Shown here in pieces: positions 23,763 to 32,601 of a stretch of 64,000 bases of DNA. The stretch is from the NCBI GenBank assembly GCA_947499715.1, contig CANMPL010000002.1, forward strand, positions 248,001-312,000, written 5' to 3'. Made by a program: the position numbers and the translations under genes. Position 1 is the stretch's first letter; each line of letters starts with the position of its first letter. The notes beneath the pieces were generated by a model. It saw only the letters and a program-made list of their open reading frames with translations, was not told where the DNA came from and did not search any database. The DNA is from an uncultured Paracoccaceae bacterium. GTDB taxonomy: Bacteria > Pseudomonadota > Alphaproteobacteria > Rhodobacterales > Rhodobacteraceae.

Positions 23763-26222
23763 ATGCGGAAACAGCTTTCGGTTTTGGCAGGTGCGATGCT
23801 GTCGGTCAGCGTTCTGGCGACCGGCCCTGCGCTGGCCCAGAACAGCATGATCGTCGAGCAATTGATCAACGGATCGGCAGATATTCTGCCGTTCCGCGGC
23901 ATCAACCCCGAAACCCGCGCATCCAAGCGCTATGCCATTGTGATCGGAAATTCGGATTATGCCGATATTCCTGATCTGCCCAATGCGCACGCGGATTCAA
24001 GTGCGGTAGCGACGTTCTTGCGCGAGCAGGGCTATCTTGTGCGTTATCACGAGGACATCACCAAACGCGGCTTTGAAGACTTGCTGCGTCGTGTGTTGTT
24101 CGATGTGGATCGCGACACTGAAGTTGTTGTTTTCTTTGCCGGGCATGGCTTTCAGATTGGCGCCGAGAATTATCTGGTTCCCACGGACGCCGACCTCGAC
24201 AGTGTCTATGACGTCCCGTTTGAGGCGGTCTCTTTGGGGTCATTAGTCGGCATCATTGGCGCACGCGCCCGGCTTCAGGTTGTGATCCTGGACAGTTGCC
24301 GGGACAATCCCTTTGCGGGCAAAGAGCTTTTGACACAAGTCGGGAACACGCTGCGTGAAACCCGCACCGGGTTTTCCAGCCAGTCAGCGCCACTCAATTC
24401 AATGTTGGTCTATTCAACGTCGCCCGGTGCGCTTGCTTACGATGGCGAAGGCGACAACAGCCCCTTTACCGCGTCGCTGATCGAAGAGGCGTCAGCCTCG
24501 CCAGAAGCACTGATTAAAGATGTCTTTGAACAGGTGCGCCGCAAAACCTTTGAGCGCACCAATGGCAGACAGGTTCCGTGGGACAGTTCTACCCTGATTG
24601 AGCCGGCGAGCTTTGGTCTGGGCGCGCAATTGTCCCGTCCGATCGAGGTCAATAGCAGCGGCACCGGGGAAACGCGCGGCGTGGCCCGTGTCTCGGATCT
24701 GGAAGTCGTGGTCGAGGAAACCCAGGTTTCGGCAGCACCATTTACAAATGTTATCACCGCCGATTTCGTGCCAGAGGTCGACATTGGCCCCGCCTTGTCG
24801 GCAGCGCTGAATATCGGCGTGACGGATACTGTCCGCTTTTTGGCGCGGCCCGAAACAGGTGTGCTGATGCAGCGCGATCGGAGTGGGTTGAACACAGATG
24901 TAACCGGTCGGACGTTGAAAGGTCTGGATGTAGATCGCCTGACGCTGGTGAACGAAAGCGTTCAGGTGCCTGCGATGACGCTGGACACCGGACAGTTAAC
25001 CGATGCGATCTTGATCGAGGTGAACGGCGTCGCACAGCAAGTGCAGTTAAACCTTGTACCCAACGACTGCGACATGGAAGCGGGCGATCATCTGGACCCT
25101 GATGGTATGGGTCTAACCCGCTATCCCAACGAAATCCGCCCCGAGATTGCCCTCGCGGCTTGTGAGGCGGCGATTGCCGCTAACCCAGATACGGGTCGGT
25201 TCCATTATCAAAAGGGCCGCGCCCAATTGGCGCTGCGCAATCAGGATGGTGCCATGGCAAGCTTTGAACGGGCACGCGAGTTGGGCCACACGCGGGCGTG
25301 GCACGCGCTGGCGTTGCTGGCGCGGTATGATGACAGCGGACTTGTCAGCGACGGGCGGCGTGCGGACAGCGAAGAGGTGCGGCAGTTGTTTGCCCGCGGC
25401 GTATCGCTCGGCGATCCATATGCGATGCACACGCTTGGGTATGAACTGCTGATCAACGGCGGCACGACAGAAGCCGAGGTCGAAGGCTATGACCTTTTGG
25501 TGCGCGCAATGGAAGTCGGTCACACCTTCGCGATGAACGCTTTGACGGGCCTCTATCTGGACGAATCTTCTGACTATTTCGATCCGGAACGTGCGTTGCG
25601 CTATATGAATGAAAGCGTGGCGCGCGGTGACATCTATGGAATGTTGAACCTTGGTGTCGCCTTTCAACGTGGACAGGCTGGTCTGACGCCTGATGCGTCC
25701 CGTGCCTATGAATTGGTGAAAGAGGCTCATGAGGCGGGCCACCCCAGCACCGCATATACGCTGGCGACGATGTATAGCGACGGGTCAGCGCCCGGCGGTG
25801 TTGATACTGCCCGTGCGGTTACGACTTTTGCCGAAGGGTTGGAGCGGGGCGATCCGATTTCAGGTGCGACAGCGGCCTATACGCTGATGACGCAATCTGT
25901 TGCAGGCTATGACCAGTTTGATGCGGCCGTAATGGCGGCAAAAGGGTCAGCGCTGACAAACAACCGCAACGCGCAATACGCAACTCAGCAATTGGACGCG
26001 ATGTCGGCCAAAGTGCTAGATGGCGGTGCCCAAAGACTGATCAAGGCCTTGGGCGGAGAGCTTGAGGTGGATGGTGCATTTGGCCCCGGCAGCCAGCGTG
26101 CGATGAACGATGTTCTGACCCGTCTGGGAATGGGGCCTGCGGCCTCTGACCCCAAGGAACGTATCGTGCAATTGGCGCAGGCCTATTGGGAAACCTCGCC
26201 TTTCCGCGTCGACCTTTATTAA
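23763..26222 (+). CDS. Exported caspase-fold peptidase with Sel1-like repeats
   Basis: This 819-aa protein has a signal peptide (cut after GPALAQ) and an N-terminal caspase-like domain (about residues 55-295) with catalytic H128 in FFAGHGFQ and C179 in ILDSCRDNP. The domain ends in a Gly-Arg-Gln-Val-Pro-Trp motif (NGRQVPWDSS) usual for this clade. A poorly conserved linker follows. Sel1-like helical repeats fill about residues 490-710 (ALLARYDDSG, AMHTLGYELLINGGT, GMLNLGVAFQRGQAG, AYTLATMYSDGSA). The last 60 residues (LGGELEVDGAFGPGSQRAMN) resemble a peptidoglycan-binding domain 1. It is periplasmic. It starts 2 nt after the lipoprotein stop, so the two are coupled. Confidence 0.88.
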   Translation: MRKQLSVLAGAMLSVSVLATGPALAQNSMIVEQLINGSADILPFRGINPETRASKRYAIVIGNSDYADIPDLPNAHADSSAVATFLREQGYLVRYHEDITKRGFEDLLRRVLFDVDRDTEVVVFFAGHGFQIGAENYLVPTDADLDSVYDVPFEAVSLGSLVGIIGARARLQVVILDSCRDNPFAGKELLTQVGNTLRETRTGFSSQSAPLNSMLVYSTSPGALAYDGEGDNSPFTASLIEEASASPEALIKDVFEQVRRKTFERTNGRQVPWDSSTLIEPASFGLGAQLSRPIEVNSSGTGETRGVARVSDLEVVVEETQVSAAPFTNVITADFVPEVDIGPALSAALNIGVTDTVRFLARPETGVLMQRDRSGLNTDVTGRTLKGLDVDRLTLVNESVQVPAMTLDTGQLTDAILIEVNGVAQQVQLNLVPNDCDMEAGDHLDPDGMGLTRYPNEIRPEIALAACEAAIAANPDTGRFHYQKGRAQLALRNQDGAMASFERARELGHTRAWHALALLARYDDSGLVSDGRRADSEEVRQLFARGVSLGDPYAMHTLGYELLINGGTTEAEVEGYDLLVRAMEVGHTFAMNALTGLYLDESSDYFDPERALRYMNESVARGDIYGMLNLGVAFQRGQAGLTPDASRAYELVKEAHEAGHPSTAYTLATMYSDGSAPGGVDTARAVTTFAEGLERGDPISGATAAYTLMTQSVAGYDQFDAAVMAAKGSALTNNRNAQYATQQLDAMSAKVLDGGAQRLIKALGGELEVDGAFGPGSQRAMNDVLTRLGMGPAASDPKERIVQLAQAYWETSPFRVDLY

Positions 26223-26230
26223 AGCGCTTT
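26221..26230. promoter_or_regulatory. AAGCGCTT palindrome upstream of the ABC sugar operon
   Basis: AAAGCGCTTT is a perfect 10-bp palindrome touching the stop codon of the caspase-Sel1 gene. It shares the AAGCGCTT core with the sites at 7308 and 33774. It may be a further site for the LacI protein encoded at 33895. It could also be chance, given its position at a gene end. Confidence 0.35.
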
Positions 26231-26233
26231 GGT

Positions 26234-26253
26234 CCGGCGCTTTGGGGCGCCGG
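26234..26253 (+). terminator. GC hairpin after the caspase-Sel1 gene, weak terminator
   Basis: CCGGCGC and GCGCCGG form a 7-bp stem around a 6-nt loop, 12 nt after the stop codon. No T-tract follows, so termination would be weak or Rho-dependent. Confidence 0.4.
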
Positions 26254-26301
26254 GCCGGTCCCATTTCTGGCCATTCTTGAGATTTGTCAGAAAAACCCTT
26301 G

Positions 26302-26317
26302 CCGAAACCGGTTTCGG
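26302..26317. promoter_or_regulatory. LacI-family operator CCGAAACCGGTTTCGG
   Basis: This is a perfect 16-bp palindrome with a central CG step, 36 nt before the start of the LacI-family gene that opens the ABC sugar operon. Position and form fit autoregulation by that protein and induction of the whole operon by its sugar. Confidence 0.75.
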
Positions 26318-26353
26318 AAATCACCGTAGAGGGCGGGGGGACATCAAAAGCCA

Positions 26354-27454
26354 ATGTTAGAACAGCGAATCGATCATAAGCAGTCGCAACGACGCGTGAC
26401 GATTTCCGATATGTCGGCGGCTTTGGGTCTGACCAAATCGACCGTCAGCCGGGCGCTGAATAACTATCCCGATATCTCTGATGCGACCCGATTGCGGGTC
26501 ACGCGGATGGCCGAGAAGATGGGCTACCGTCCATTGTCACACGCGCAGGCTATTCGGACCGGGCGGACAAAGTCGCTGGGTCTGGTTATTCAGCTCAGCG
26601 AGCATGACGCGCACCGGCCCTTTCTGGCAGAATTTCTGGCGGGTGTGTCGTTGGGGGCCAGCGACGAAGGCTATACACTTACGGTTGCATCATCCAAATC
26701 GGACGCGGACACACAGGCGATTTTCCGGGGGATGCTGCAGGACCGCAAGGCGGATGGATTTATCCTGCAACGGACATTGCGCGACGATCCAAGGGTCAGG
26801 CTGTTGCGGTCGATGGATGTGCCGTTTGTGCTGTTCGGTCGGACGGCCGACAGCGAAGATTGTGCATGGCTTGATGTGGCCGGCGAGGATGCGATTGCGG
26901 ATGCGGTGGATCATCTGGTCGGGCTGGGTCACAAGCGTATCGGCTATATTGGTGGCGGCCTGCCTTACAATTATTCCGCTTTGCGCCGCGCCGGGTTTGA
27001 GGCCGCGATGACGCGACAGGGCCTGAGCATGGATCCCGATATTATGCGCGACGGCGCGATGACCCGCGCCGATGGTGCAGCGGCATCCGCTGATATCCTG
27101 TCTGCCAAGGTGCCGCCGACTGCGATCATCTGCGCGGTCGATATGGCCGCCCTTGGGGTGTATCAGACGGCTGAGCGTTTTGGTTTGACCATCGGATCGG
27201 ATCTATCGATCCTGTCCTATGACGGCATCCCCGAGGGCGCACATGCGACCCCGCCGCTATCAACCTATGCTGTGGATTTCACCGCCTGCGGGCGCGGGCT
27301 GAGCCGCCTTTTGATCCGCCGCATTTCGGGCGAGAAGCCAGAGAATCTACGCGAATTGACCACGGCCACCTTCTTGGACCGCGGATCCACCGGAGTACCC
27401 GTTTTGCAGCCAGATGCGGTTGCAAGGCGCGTCGCACATCAACCAATTTCATGA
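26354..27454 (+). CDS. LacI-family regulator of the sugar ABC operon (AglR-like)
   Basis: This 366-aa regulator has a LacI-type helix-turn-helix and hinge (about residues 15-70: TISDMSAALGLTKSTVSRAL, then GYRPLSHAQAIRTGRTKS) and a sugar-binding core. It begins the operon of substrate-binding protein, two permeases, glycosidase and ATPase, and a 16-bp palindromic operator lies just before it. It is therefore most likely the local repressor, relieved by the imported glucoside. The N-terminus is some 12 residues longer than usual for the family. The sequence and arrangement resemble rhizobial AglR (alpha-glucoside utilisation). Confidence 0.9.
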   Translation: MLEQRIDHKQSQRRVTISDMSAALGLTKSTVSRALNNYPDISDATRLRVTRMAEKMGYRPLSHAQAIRTGRTKSLGLVIQLSEHDAHRPFLAEFLAGVSLGASDEGYTLTVASSKSDADTQAIFRGMLQDRKADGFILQRTLRDDPRVRLLRSMDVPFVLFGRTADSEDCAWLDVAGEDAIADAVDHLVGLGHKRIGYIGGGLPYNYSALRRAGFEAAMTRQGLSMDPDIMRDGAMTRADGAAASADILSAKVPPTAIICAVDMAALGVYQTAERFGLTIGSDLSILSYDGIPEGAHATPPLSTYAVDFTACGRGLSRLLIRRISGEKPENLRELTTATFLDRGSTGVPVLQPDAVARRVAHQPIS

Positions 27455-27474
27455 TCACCAATGGGAGGAAAACC

Positions 27475-28821
27475 ATGAAACTTAAGTCAACTATCCTATC
27501 CACCGCTGCTTGCGCGCTGGTGCTGTCGGCAATGGCCGCGAGCGCTGACGAACTGCGGTTCTGGACCACAGAAGAGCAGCCAGAGCGTCTTGCGCGTCAA
27601 GAGCAGATGGCGGCTGATTTTGCGGCTGCATCGGGCCACACCGTTGAGGTGATCCCGGTCACAGAAGCTGATCTTGGCACACGCGCCACTGCTGCGTTTG
27701 CGGCGGGCGATCTGCCTGACGTCATCTACCACCCGCTGCAGTACGCGCTGCCTTGGGCGGACGCGGGCATTCTGGACACAGATGCCGCAACTGACGTGGT
27801 CGAGGCACTGGGCGAGGATACATTCGCATCCGGCGCGCTGGGCATGGCCGCAACGGCTGATGGCTTTGCATCCGTGCCTGTTGATGGCTGGACGCAGATG
27901 CTTGTTTACCGCAAGGACCTGTTTGACGCAGCCGGTCTGGAAGCACCAAACAGCTACGCCAACGTGCTGGCCGCTGTTGAGGCGCTGCACAACCCACCAG
28001 AGATGTATGGTTTTGTCGCCGCAACAAAGGTCGACGAAAACTTCATGAGCCAGGTGCTGGAGCATGTGTTCCTTGCAAACGGCGTATCGCCTGTTGGCCC
28101 CGATGGGTTCAAGGCGCTGGAAGAGGGCCCCACCACAGAAGTGCTGGAGTTCTACAAGGCCATCGCAGAAGCGTCACCTCCGGGTGATCTGTACTGGGAT
28201 CAGTCCCGCACGCTCTACTTCTCGGGCAATGCGGCAATGATCATCTGGTCGCCGTTCATCCTTGACGAATTGGCTGGTCTGCGCGACAGCGCCCCGCCCA
28301 CCATCAACGATGATCCAATGACCCGTGATCTGGCGGCTGCCACTGGTATCGTCACAACCTTCAGCGGCCCATCCAACCCGGAAGGCGCGGCATGGGGCGA
28401 CGTGCGCTACTTTGGTATCACATCTGATGCGTCCACCGACGCTGCGATGGAATTCGTCCAGTACTCCATGAGCGACGGCTACGGCCAGACACTCGCCATT
28501 GCGCCAGAGGGCAAGTTCCCTGTGCGTCGCGGCACACAAGACGATCCAATGGCCTTCACCAACCTGTGGGAGACACTGGAAGTTGGCGTCGACCGCAAGG
28601 CACCACTGGGTGAGCTTTACGCAGCCGAAATGATCAGCGAGATCGTTGGTGGTCTGGACGTGGCACAGCGTTGGGGCGTCGATGACGGCCAGCTGAGCCT
28701 TGCATCCAAGATGATCAACAGCCAAGCGATCAACCGCGTTGTGCGCGAGTACATCGACGGTGAAATCGACGCCGCCGGTGCGGTTGCTGCGATGAACGAC
28801 GAGCTGTCGAACCTGAACTAA
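27475..28821 (+). CDS. ABC transporter sugar-binding protein
   Basis: This 448-aa exported protein (signal peptide ending AMAASA) is an extracellular solute-binding protein of the maltose/oligosaccharide cluster. Features include ELRFWTTEEQPERLARQEQ at the mature N-terminus and NGVSPVGPDG and GNAAMIIWSPF in the body. It starts after GGGAGG. It supplies the two permeases downstream. By context the ligand is a glucoside that the GH63-like enzyme in the same operon can hydrolyse. A 13-bp hairpin follows the gene and may set its higher expression relative to the permeases. Confidence 0.92.
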   Translation: MKLKSTILSTAACALVLSAMAASADELRFWTTEEQPERLARQEQMAADFAAASGHTVEVIPVTEADLGTRATAAFAAGDLPDVIYHPLQYALPWADAGILDTDAATDVVEALGEDTFASGALGMAATADGFASVPVDGWTQMLVYRKDLFDAAGLEAPNSYANVLAAVEALHNPPEMYGFVAATKVDENFMSQVLEHVFLANGVSPVGPDGFKALEEGPTTEVLEFYKAIAEASPPGDLYWDQSRTLYFSGNAAMIIWSPFILDELAGLRDSAPPTINDDPMTRDLAAATGIVTTFSGPSNPEGAAWGDVRYFGITSDASTDAAMEFVQYSMSDGYGQTLAIAPEGKFPVRRGTQDDPMAFTNLWETLEVGVDRKAPLGELYAAEMISEIVGGLDVAQRWGVDDGQLSLASKMINSQAINRVVREYIDGEIDAAGAVAAMNDELSNLN

Positions 28822-28828
28822 GCAAACT

Positions 28829-28858
28829 TGTCCTGCCCCGAATGGTCGGGGCAGGACA
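28829..28858 (+). other. Intercistronic hairpin after the binding-protein gene
   Basis: TGTCCTGCCCCGA and TCGGGGCAGGACA form a perfect 13-bp stem with a 4-nt loop (ATGG), 7 nt after the stop codon. No T-tract follows. In ABC operons such a hairpin commonly protects the upstream mRNA or attenuates the downstream genes; that role is inferred. Confidence 0.75.
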
Positions 28859-28886
28859 CTCCGGGACATCTGTGAAAGGGCTGAAG

Positions 28887-30131
28887 ATGAGCGATCTCTC
28901 ACCTCCGAGGGGCACGGGACCACTTGCCAAACGCGAAGCGCGGCTGGCTTGGGGATTGCTGTCACCGACTTTGATTGCAGTTGCATTGGTTGTGTTGCTG
29001 CCGCTTTTGGCGATCTTCTGGATATCTGTGAAACCGGTGTCACTTGCCGATCTGCGCGCGCCCGAAGTGGTCTTGCGCGAGGATCTGCGCGGTGATGCAG
29101 AAGCGGTTGGCGATGAAGCCAACATTCGCTACCGGCTACGAAATTCTTCGCAGGAACAACCCATTAACGATGTCAGCTTTACCGACACCATCCCCGATGG
29201 TCTGACGGTTGGCGCATTGGACGCGCGGTGTTCCTTGGACGGTCAGGCGCTGAGCTGTGACCTTGGTGATTGGGAGCCGGGTTTTCGCGAAAACCTGATG
29301 ATCCCGGTCACGGTCGGTCAGGCCTTTCTTGATGGCGGCGTTGACCCCGGTGACAGCGAGCCCGCCATTGAGGGCAAGGCCTCTAGCGTGCTAACAAACA
29401 ACACATTCACCTTTGAAAACTTTGCCCGCGTCTTTGATGGGGACGAGTTCTGGGGCGTTCTGGGTGTCACCATGTTCTACACCGTGTTCGGCACCATTGG
29501 CGCGCTGCTGTTTGGCTTGTTCGCCGCATTGTTGCTGAACAAGGAATTCAGAGGGCAGGGCATCCTGAGGGGGCTTTACCTGTTCCCCTATGTGGCACCG
29601 GTTATCGCCGTGGCATTCGCCTGGATCCTGCTGTTTGACCCCTTCTCTGGCTCGGCCAATGCCTTGCTGGTGCAGATGGGTGTGACATCCAGCGCGATCA
29701 ACTTTTTCGGAGAACGCCCACTGGCGCTGATCATGGTGACCGTGTTCGAGATCTGGCGTTACTTCCCACTGTCGTTCTTGTTCATTCTGGCGCGGATGCA
29801 GTCGATTGATACCGATATGTATGAAGCCGCGGACATGGATGGGGCCAGCCCCTTCCAGCAGTTCTGGTCGCTGAGTGTGCCGCAACTTCTTGGCATTCTG
29901 TCGGTACTGTTCCTGTTGCGCTTTATCTGGACCTTCAACAAGTTCGACGACATCTTCCTGCTGACGGGCGGTAACGCCGGGACGCGGACCCTGACGGTGA
30001 ACGTCTATGAACAGGCCTTTGCTGTCTCGAACATCGGTGCAGGTGCCGCCGTGGCCGTTGTGATCTTTGGCTGCTTGCTTCTGTTCTCGTTGTTCTTCTT
30101 CAAATTCATCAGCCAGGAGGAAGGGCTATGA
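28887..30131 (+). CDS. ABC sugar transporter permease (MalF-type) with a DUF11-like extracytoplasmic insertion
   Basis: This 414-aa permease has a first membrane segment (about residues 24-48), then about 115 residues of extracytoplasmic sequence, then the usual membrane segments and EAA loop (YEAADMDGASPFQQFWSLSV). The insertion (about 55-170) contains a beta-sandwich-like stretch with the DUF11 pattern: RYRLRNSSQEQPINDVSFTD, then TIPDGLTVGAL, ARCSLDG and LSCDLGDWEPG. Many MalF-type permeases of this size (about 300 aa) lack it. E. coli MalF also has a large P2 loop, but with a different sequence. The domain could touch the binding protein. It overlaps the next permease by 4 nt. Confidence 0.9.
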   Translation: MSDLSPPRGTGPLAKREARLAWGLLSPTLIAVALVVLLPLLAIFWISVKPVSLADLRAPEVVLREDLRGDAEAVGDEANIRYRLRNSSQEQPINDVSFTDTIPDGLTVGALDARCSLDGQALSCDLGDWEPGFRENLMIPVTVGQAFLDGGVDPGDSEPAIEGKASSVLTNNTFTFENFARVFDGDEFWGVLGVTMFYTVFGTIGALLFGLFAALLLNKEFRGQGILRGLYLFPYVAPVIAVAFAWILLFDPFSGSANALLVQMGVTSSAINFFGERPLALIMVTVFEIWRYFPLSFLFILARMQSIDTDMYEAADMDGASPFQQFWSLSVPQLLGILSVLFLLRFIWTFNKFDDIFLLTGGNAGTRTLTVNVYEQAFAVSNIGAGAAVAVVIFGCLLLFSLFFFKFISQEEGL

Positions 30132-31342
30132 GCAGCTTGCGTTATGGTTACATCACGGGGCCCGTTCTTGGTGCCCTGTGGATGGTGGTCCTGTCGACCA
30201 CGGTCAGTGTTGCAATGTCGTTTGCAACGGGTGATGCGTTCCGTCCTTCCATTTTGTTGTCGCTGGTCTGGGGTGCCTTGGGGGGCGGTCTGATCGTCGC
30301 CATGGGGCGCAACATGATGATCCAGGCGGTGATTGCGGTGGCCGTGATTGCGACGGTGATGATCGGATTTGGTCCGATGGTCACGGGCGACAATGCCGGC
30401 ATGTTCTCGAGCATCTTTGGTGCGGCTGTGCTGGGCGGGACGTTCGCTGTCTCATTGGCGGTCATTCTGACCGACATCACCCCCGGAGAGTTGACACGCC
30501 ACGAATTTGAGGCGGCCGTCATCCGGTTCCTGACTGGTTTTGGCTATATCTTCTTCACCGCGATTGTGTTGATCCCGTTCTACGTGATGGTGATGACAAG
30601 CCTGAAAAATCAGGCAGAGCTGATCCAGAACCCGCTCGATTTCTCGATCGACCTCAGCAAGGGGTGGGATCTGTTCCGGTCTTATGATGAGCTGTTCCGC
30701 CAGTTCAACTTTGGCACCTATCTGTTGAATTCGTTCATCATCTCGGTGTTGACGGTGTTCATCACGCTTTTGTTCGCCATCCCTGGCGCATATGCGGTGG
30801 CCCGGTTGCGTTTCCGGGGGCGGGCGGCGTTTTCACGCTCTATCCTGCTGATCTATATGGTGCCGATGATCGTTTTGGCGCTGCCGATCTACATCGCCTT
30901 TTCGATGACAGGGCTGCGCAACAGCCTTGGTGGCATCATCATGATCTATCCGGTCACGACGATCCCTGTGGCGCTTTATATGTTGCAGGGCTACTTCCGC
31001 GGGTTGCCCGCAGAAGTGGAAGAGGCGGGTCTGATGGACGGCTTGAGCCGGCTGAAGGTGATCTGGAAGATCACGCTGCCGCTTTCGTTGCCTGCGCTGG
31101 CGTCGGTGTCGCTTTATGTCTTCATGATCGCGTGGAACGAGTTCCTGCTGGCGTTCATGCTGCTGGATGATCCGACCAAGTTCACACTGACGCGCGGTAT
31201 TGCCTCGCTCAACTCCTCCGAGATCCCGCGCCAGCATCTGATGGCCGGTTCGGTGATTGCGACGGTGCCGATCATGGCGCTGTTCCTTGGGTTGGAAAAA
31301 TTCATGACCAAAGGTCTGACAGCAGGGAGTGTGAAAGGATGA
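30128..31342 (+). CDS. ABC sugar transporter permease (MalG-type) with extra N-terminal membrane segments
   Basis: This 404-aa permease has the standard MalG-type core from about residue 130 on, including the EAA loop EVEEAGLMDGLSRLKVIWKI. The first 120 residues add about four hydrophobic segments (for example GALWMVVLSTTVSVAM and AVIAVAVIATVMIGFG) not usual in this family (typically 280-300 aa). The extension could make an accessory membrane domain against the enlarged partner permease. It starts at ATG overlapping the upstream stop and overlaps the glycosidase by 4 nt. Confidence 0.9.
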   Translation: MSSLRYGYITGPVLGALWMVVLSTTVSVAMSFATGDAFRPSILLSLVWGALGGGLIVAMGRNMMIQAVIAVAVIATVMIGFGPMVTGDNAGMFSSIFGAAVLGGTFAVSLAVILTDITPGELTRHEFEAAVIRFLTGFGYIFFTAIVLIPFYVMVMTSLKNQAELIQNPLDFSIDLSKGWDLFRSYDELFRQFNFGTYLLNSFIISVLTVFITLLFAIPGAYAVARLRFRGRAAFSRSILLIYMVPMIVLALPIYIAFSMTGLRNSLGGIIMIYPVTTIPVALYMLQGYFRGLPAEVEEAGLMDGLSRLKVIWKITLPLSLPALASVSLYVFMIAWNEFLLAFMLLDDPTKFTLTRGIASLNSSEIPRQHLMAGSVIATVPIMALFLGLEKFMTKGLTAGSVKG

Positions 31343-32601
31343 ACCTCGATCAACAAGCACGCGCCATCCTGCGTGGGAATGACAAGGGTGGATATACGGT
31401 TCCGACCCATGGGCTTTATCCCTACCAGTGGAACTGGGACAGTGCCTTTGCCGCATGGGGCTTTTCGACCTTCGACGTTCCGCGCGCATGGGACGAGCTG
31501 GATACGCTGATGGCCAGTCAATGGTCTGACGGCATGGTGCCACATATCATCTTCCATCAGGACGATCCGGGGTATTTCCCCGGGCCGGACGTCTGGAACA
31601 CCGGGCAGACGCCGCCCACCTCTGGCATCAGCCAGCCGCCAGTGGCGGCAACGATGGCCCGTCAGATCTGGGAGGTCGACCGCGACGCCGGTGAGGCGCG
31701 GATGCGCGCCCTGTTCCCAAAATTGTTGAAGTGGCACCGCTGGTGGCACGAGTTCCGCTGCACCCACGGGCCTGCTGCGATCACGCACCCATGGGAAAGC
31801 GGCCGCGACAACTGTCCCGATTGGGACAAGGGCATGGAAGGCGTCGATGGATCCGGCGTCGGGGAATACACCCGGCGCGACACGGGTCATGTCGATGCGT
31901 CGATGCGGCCCAAAAAGGAAGAGTACGACCGCTATATCACCATGGTCCAATTCGGCGTGAAAGTCGGTTGGGATCAGGCGCGGATCGTGGCCGAAGGGCC
32001 ATTCCTGATGGCCGATCCCGGCATCACCTTTATCTTGCTGCGCGGCCACGAAGATCTGGCCGTGATGGGCCGGGCGCTGGGCGAAGACGTTAGCGAAATT
32101 GAAGGTTGGACGCACCAGTTGCGCAATGCCTTGCCGCTGATCTGGAACCCAGAACTGCGGGCATATGATGCCAAGAACCTGCTGACCGGCGAATTTGCTG
32201 GCGTGCTGGGATCAGGGGCCTTCATGGCCTATCTGGCCGATGCCTCAAACCCAGAACTTGATGCAGAATTGCTGCGGGTCTGGGATGCGGTGAACTATGG
32301 CATCCCCTCGGCGGATCCAGAAGCAAGCATCTTTGATCCGCGACGCTACTGGCGTGGCCCGTCGTGGCCATTCGCCAACGCGTTGATGGCCATTGGCCTG
32401 CGCGATGCGGGCCGCGATGATCTGGAAGAACGGCTACGACGTGAAACTGCCGCGCTGATCGAGGCGCATGGTTTCTACGAATACTTTGATCCCATCGACA
32501 TGACGCCATGCGGTGGTGCTGATTTTACATGGACTGCGGCAATCTGGCTGACATGGGCTGGAAAAGACGTCGCTGAAACACACCAAAAAGGGGCTGCCTG
32601 A
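31339..32601 (+). CDS. GH63-like glycoside hydrolase (MGH1-like / glucosyl- or mannosylglycerate hydrolase type)
   Basis: This 420-aa protein is an (alpha/alpha)6-barrel glycosidase resembling the GH63 mannosylglycerate/glucosylglycerate hydrolase group, with [40 protein letters not shown] and [15 protein letters not shown]. Acidic residues in these motifs are probable catalytic residues. There is no signal peptide, so it would act on the imported sugar in the cytoplasm. In the related rhizobial agl operon this position holds a GH13 alpha-glucosidase. The substrate (glucosylglycerate, glucosylglycerol, trehalose-like) is not proven. It is coupled by 4-nt and 1-nt overlaps to its neighbours. 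Confidence 0.82.
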   Translation: MNLDQQARAILRGNDKGGYTVPTHGLYPYQWNWDSAFAAWGFSTFDVPRAWDELDTLMASQWSDGMVPHIIFHQDDPGYFPGPDVWNTGQTPPTSGISQPPVAATMARQIWEVDRDAGEARMRALFPKLLKWHRWWHEFRCTHGPAAITHPWESGRDNCPDWDKGMEGVDGSGVGEYTRRDTGHVDASMRPKKEEYDRYITMVQFGVKVGWDQARIVAEGPFLMADPGITFILLRGHEDLAVMGRALGEDVSEIEGWTHQLRNALPLIWNPELRAYDAKNLLTGEFAGVLGSGAFMAYLADASNPELDAELLRVWDAVNYGIPSADPEASIFDPRRYWRGPSWPFANALMAIGLRDAGRDDLEERLRRETAALIEAHGFYEYFDPIDMTPCGGADFTWTAAIWLTWAGKDVAETHQKGAA

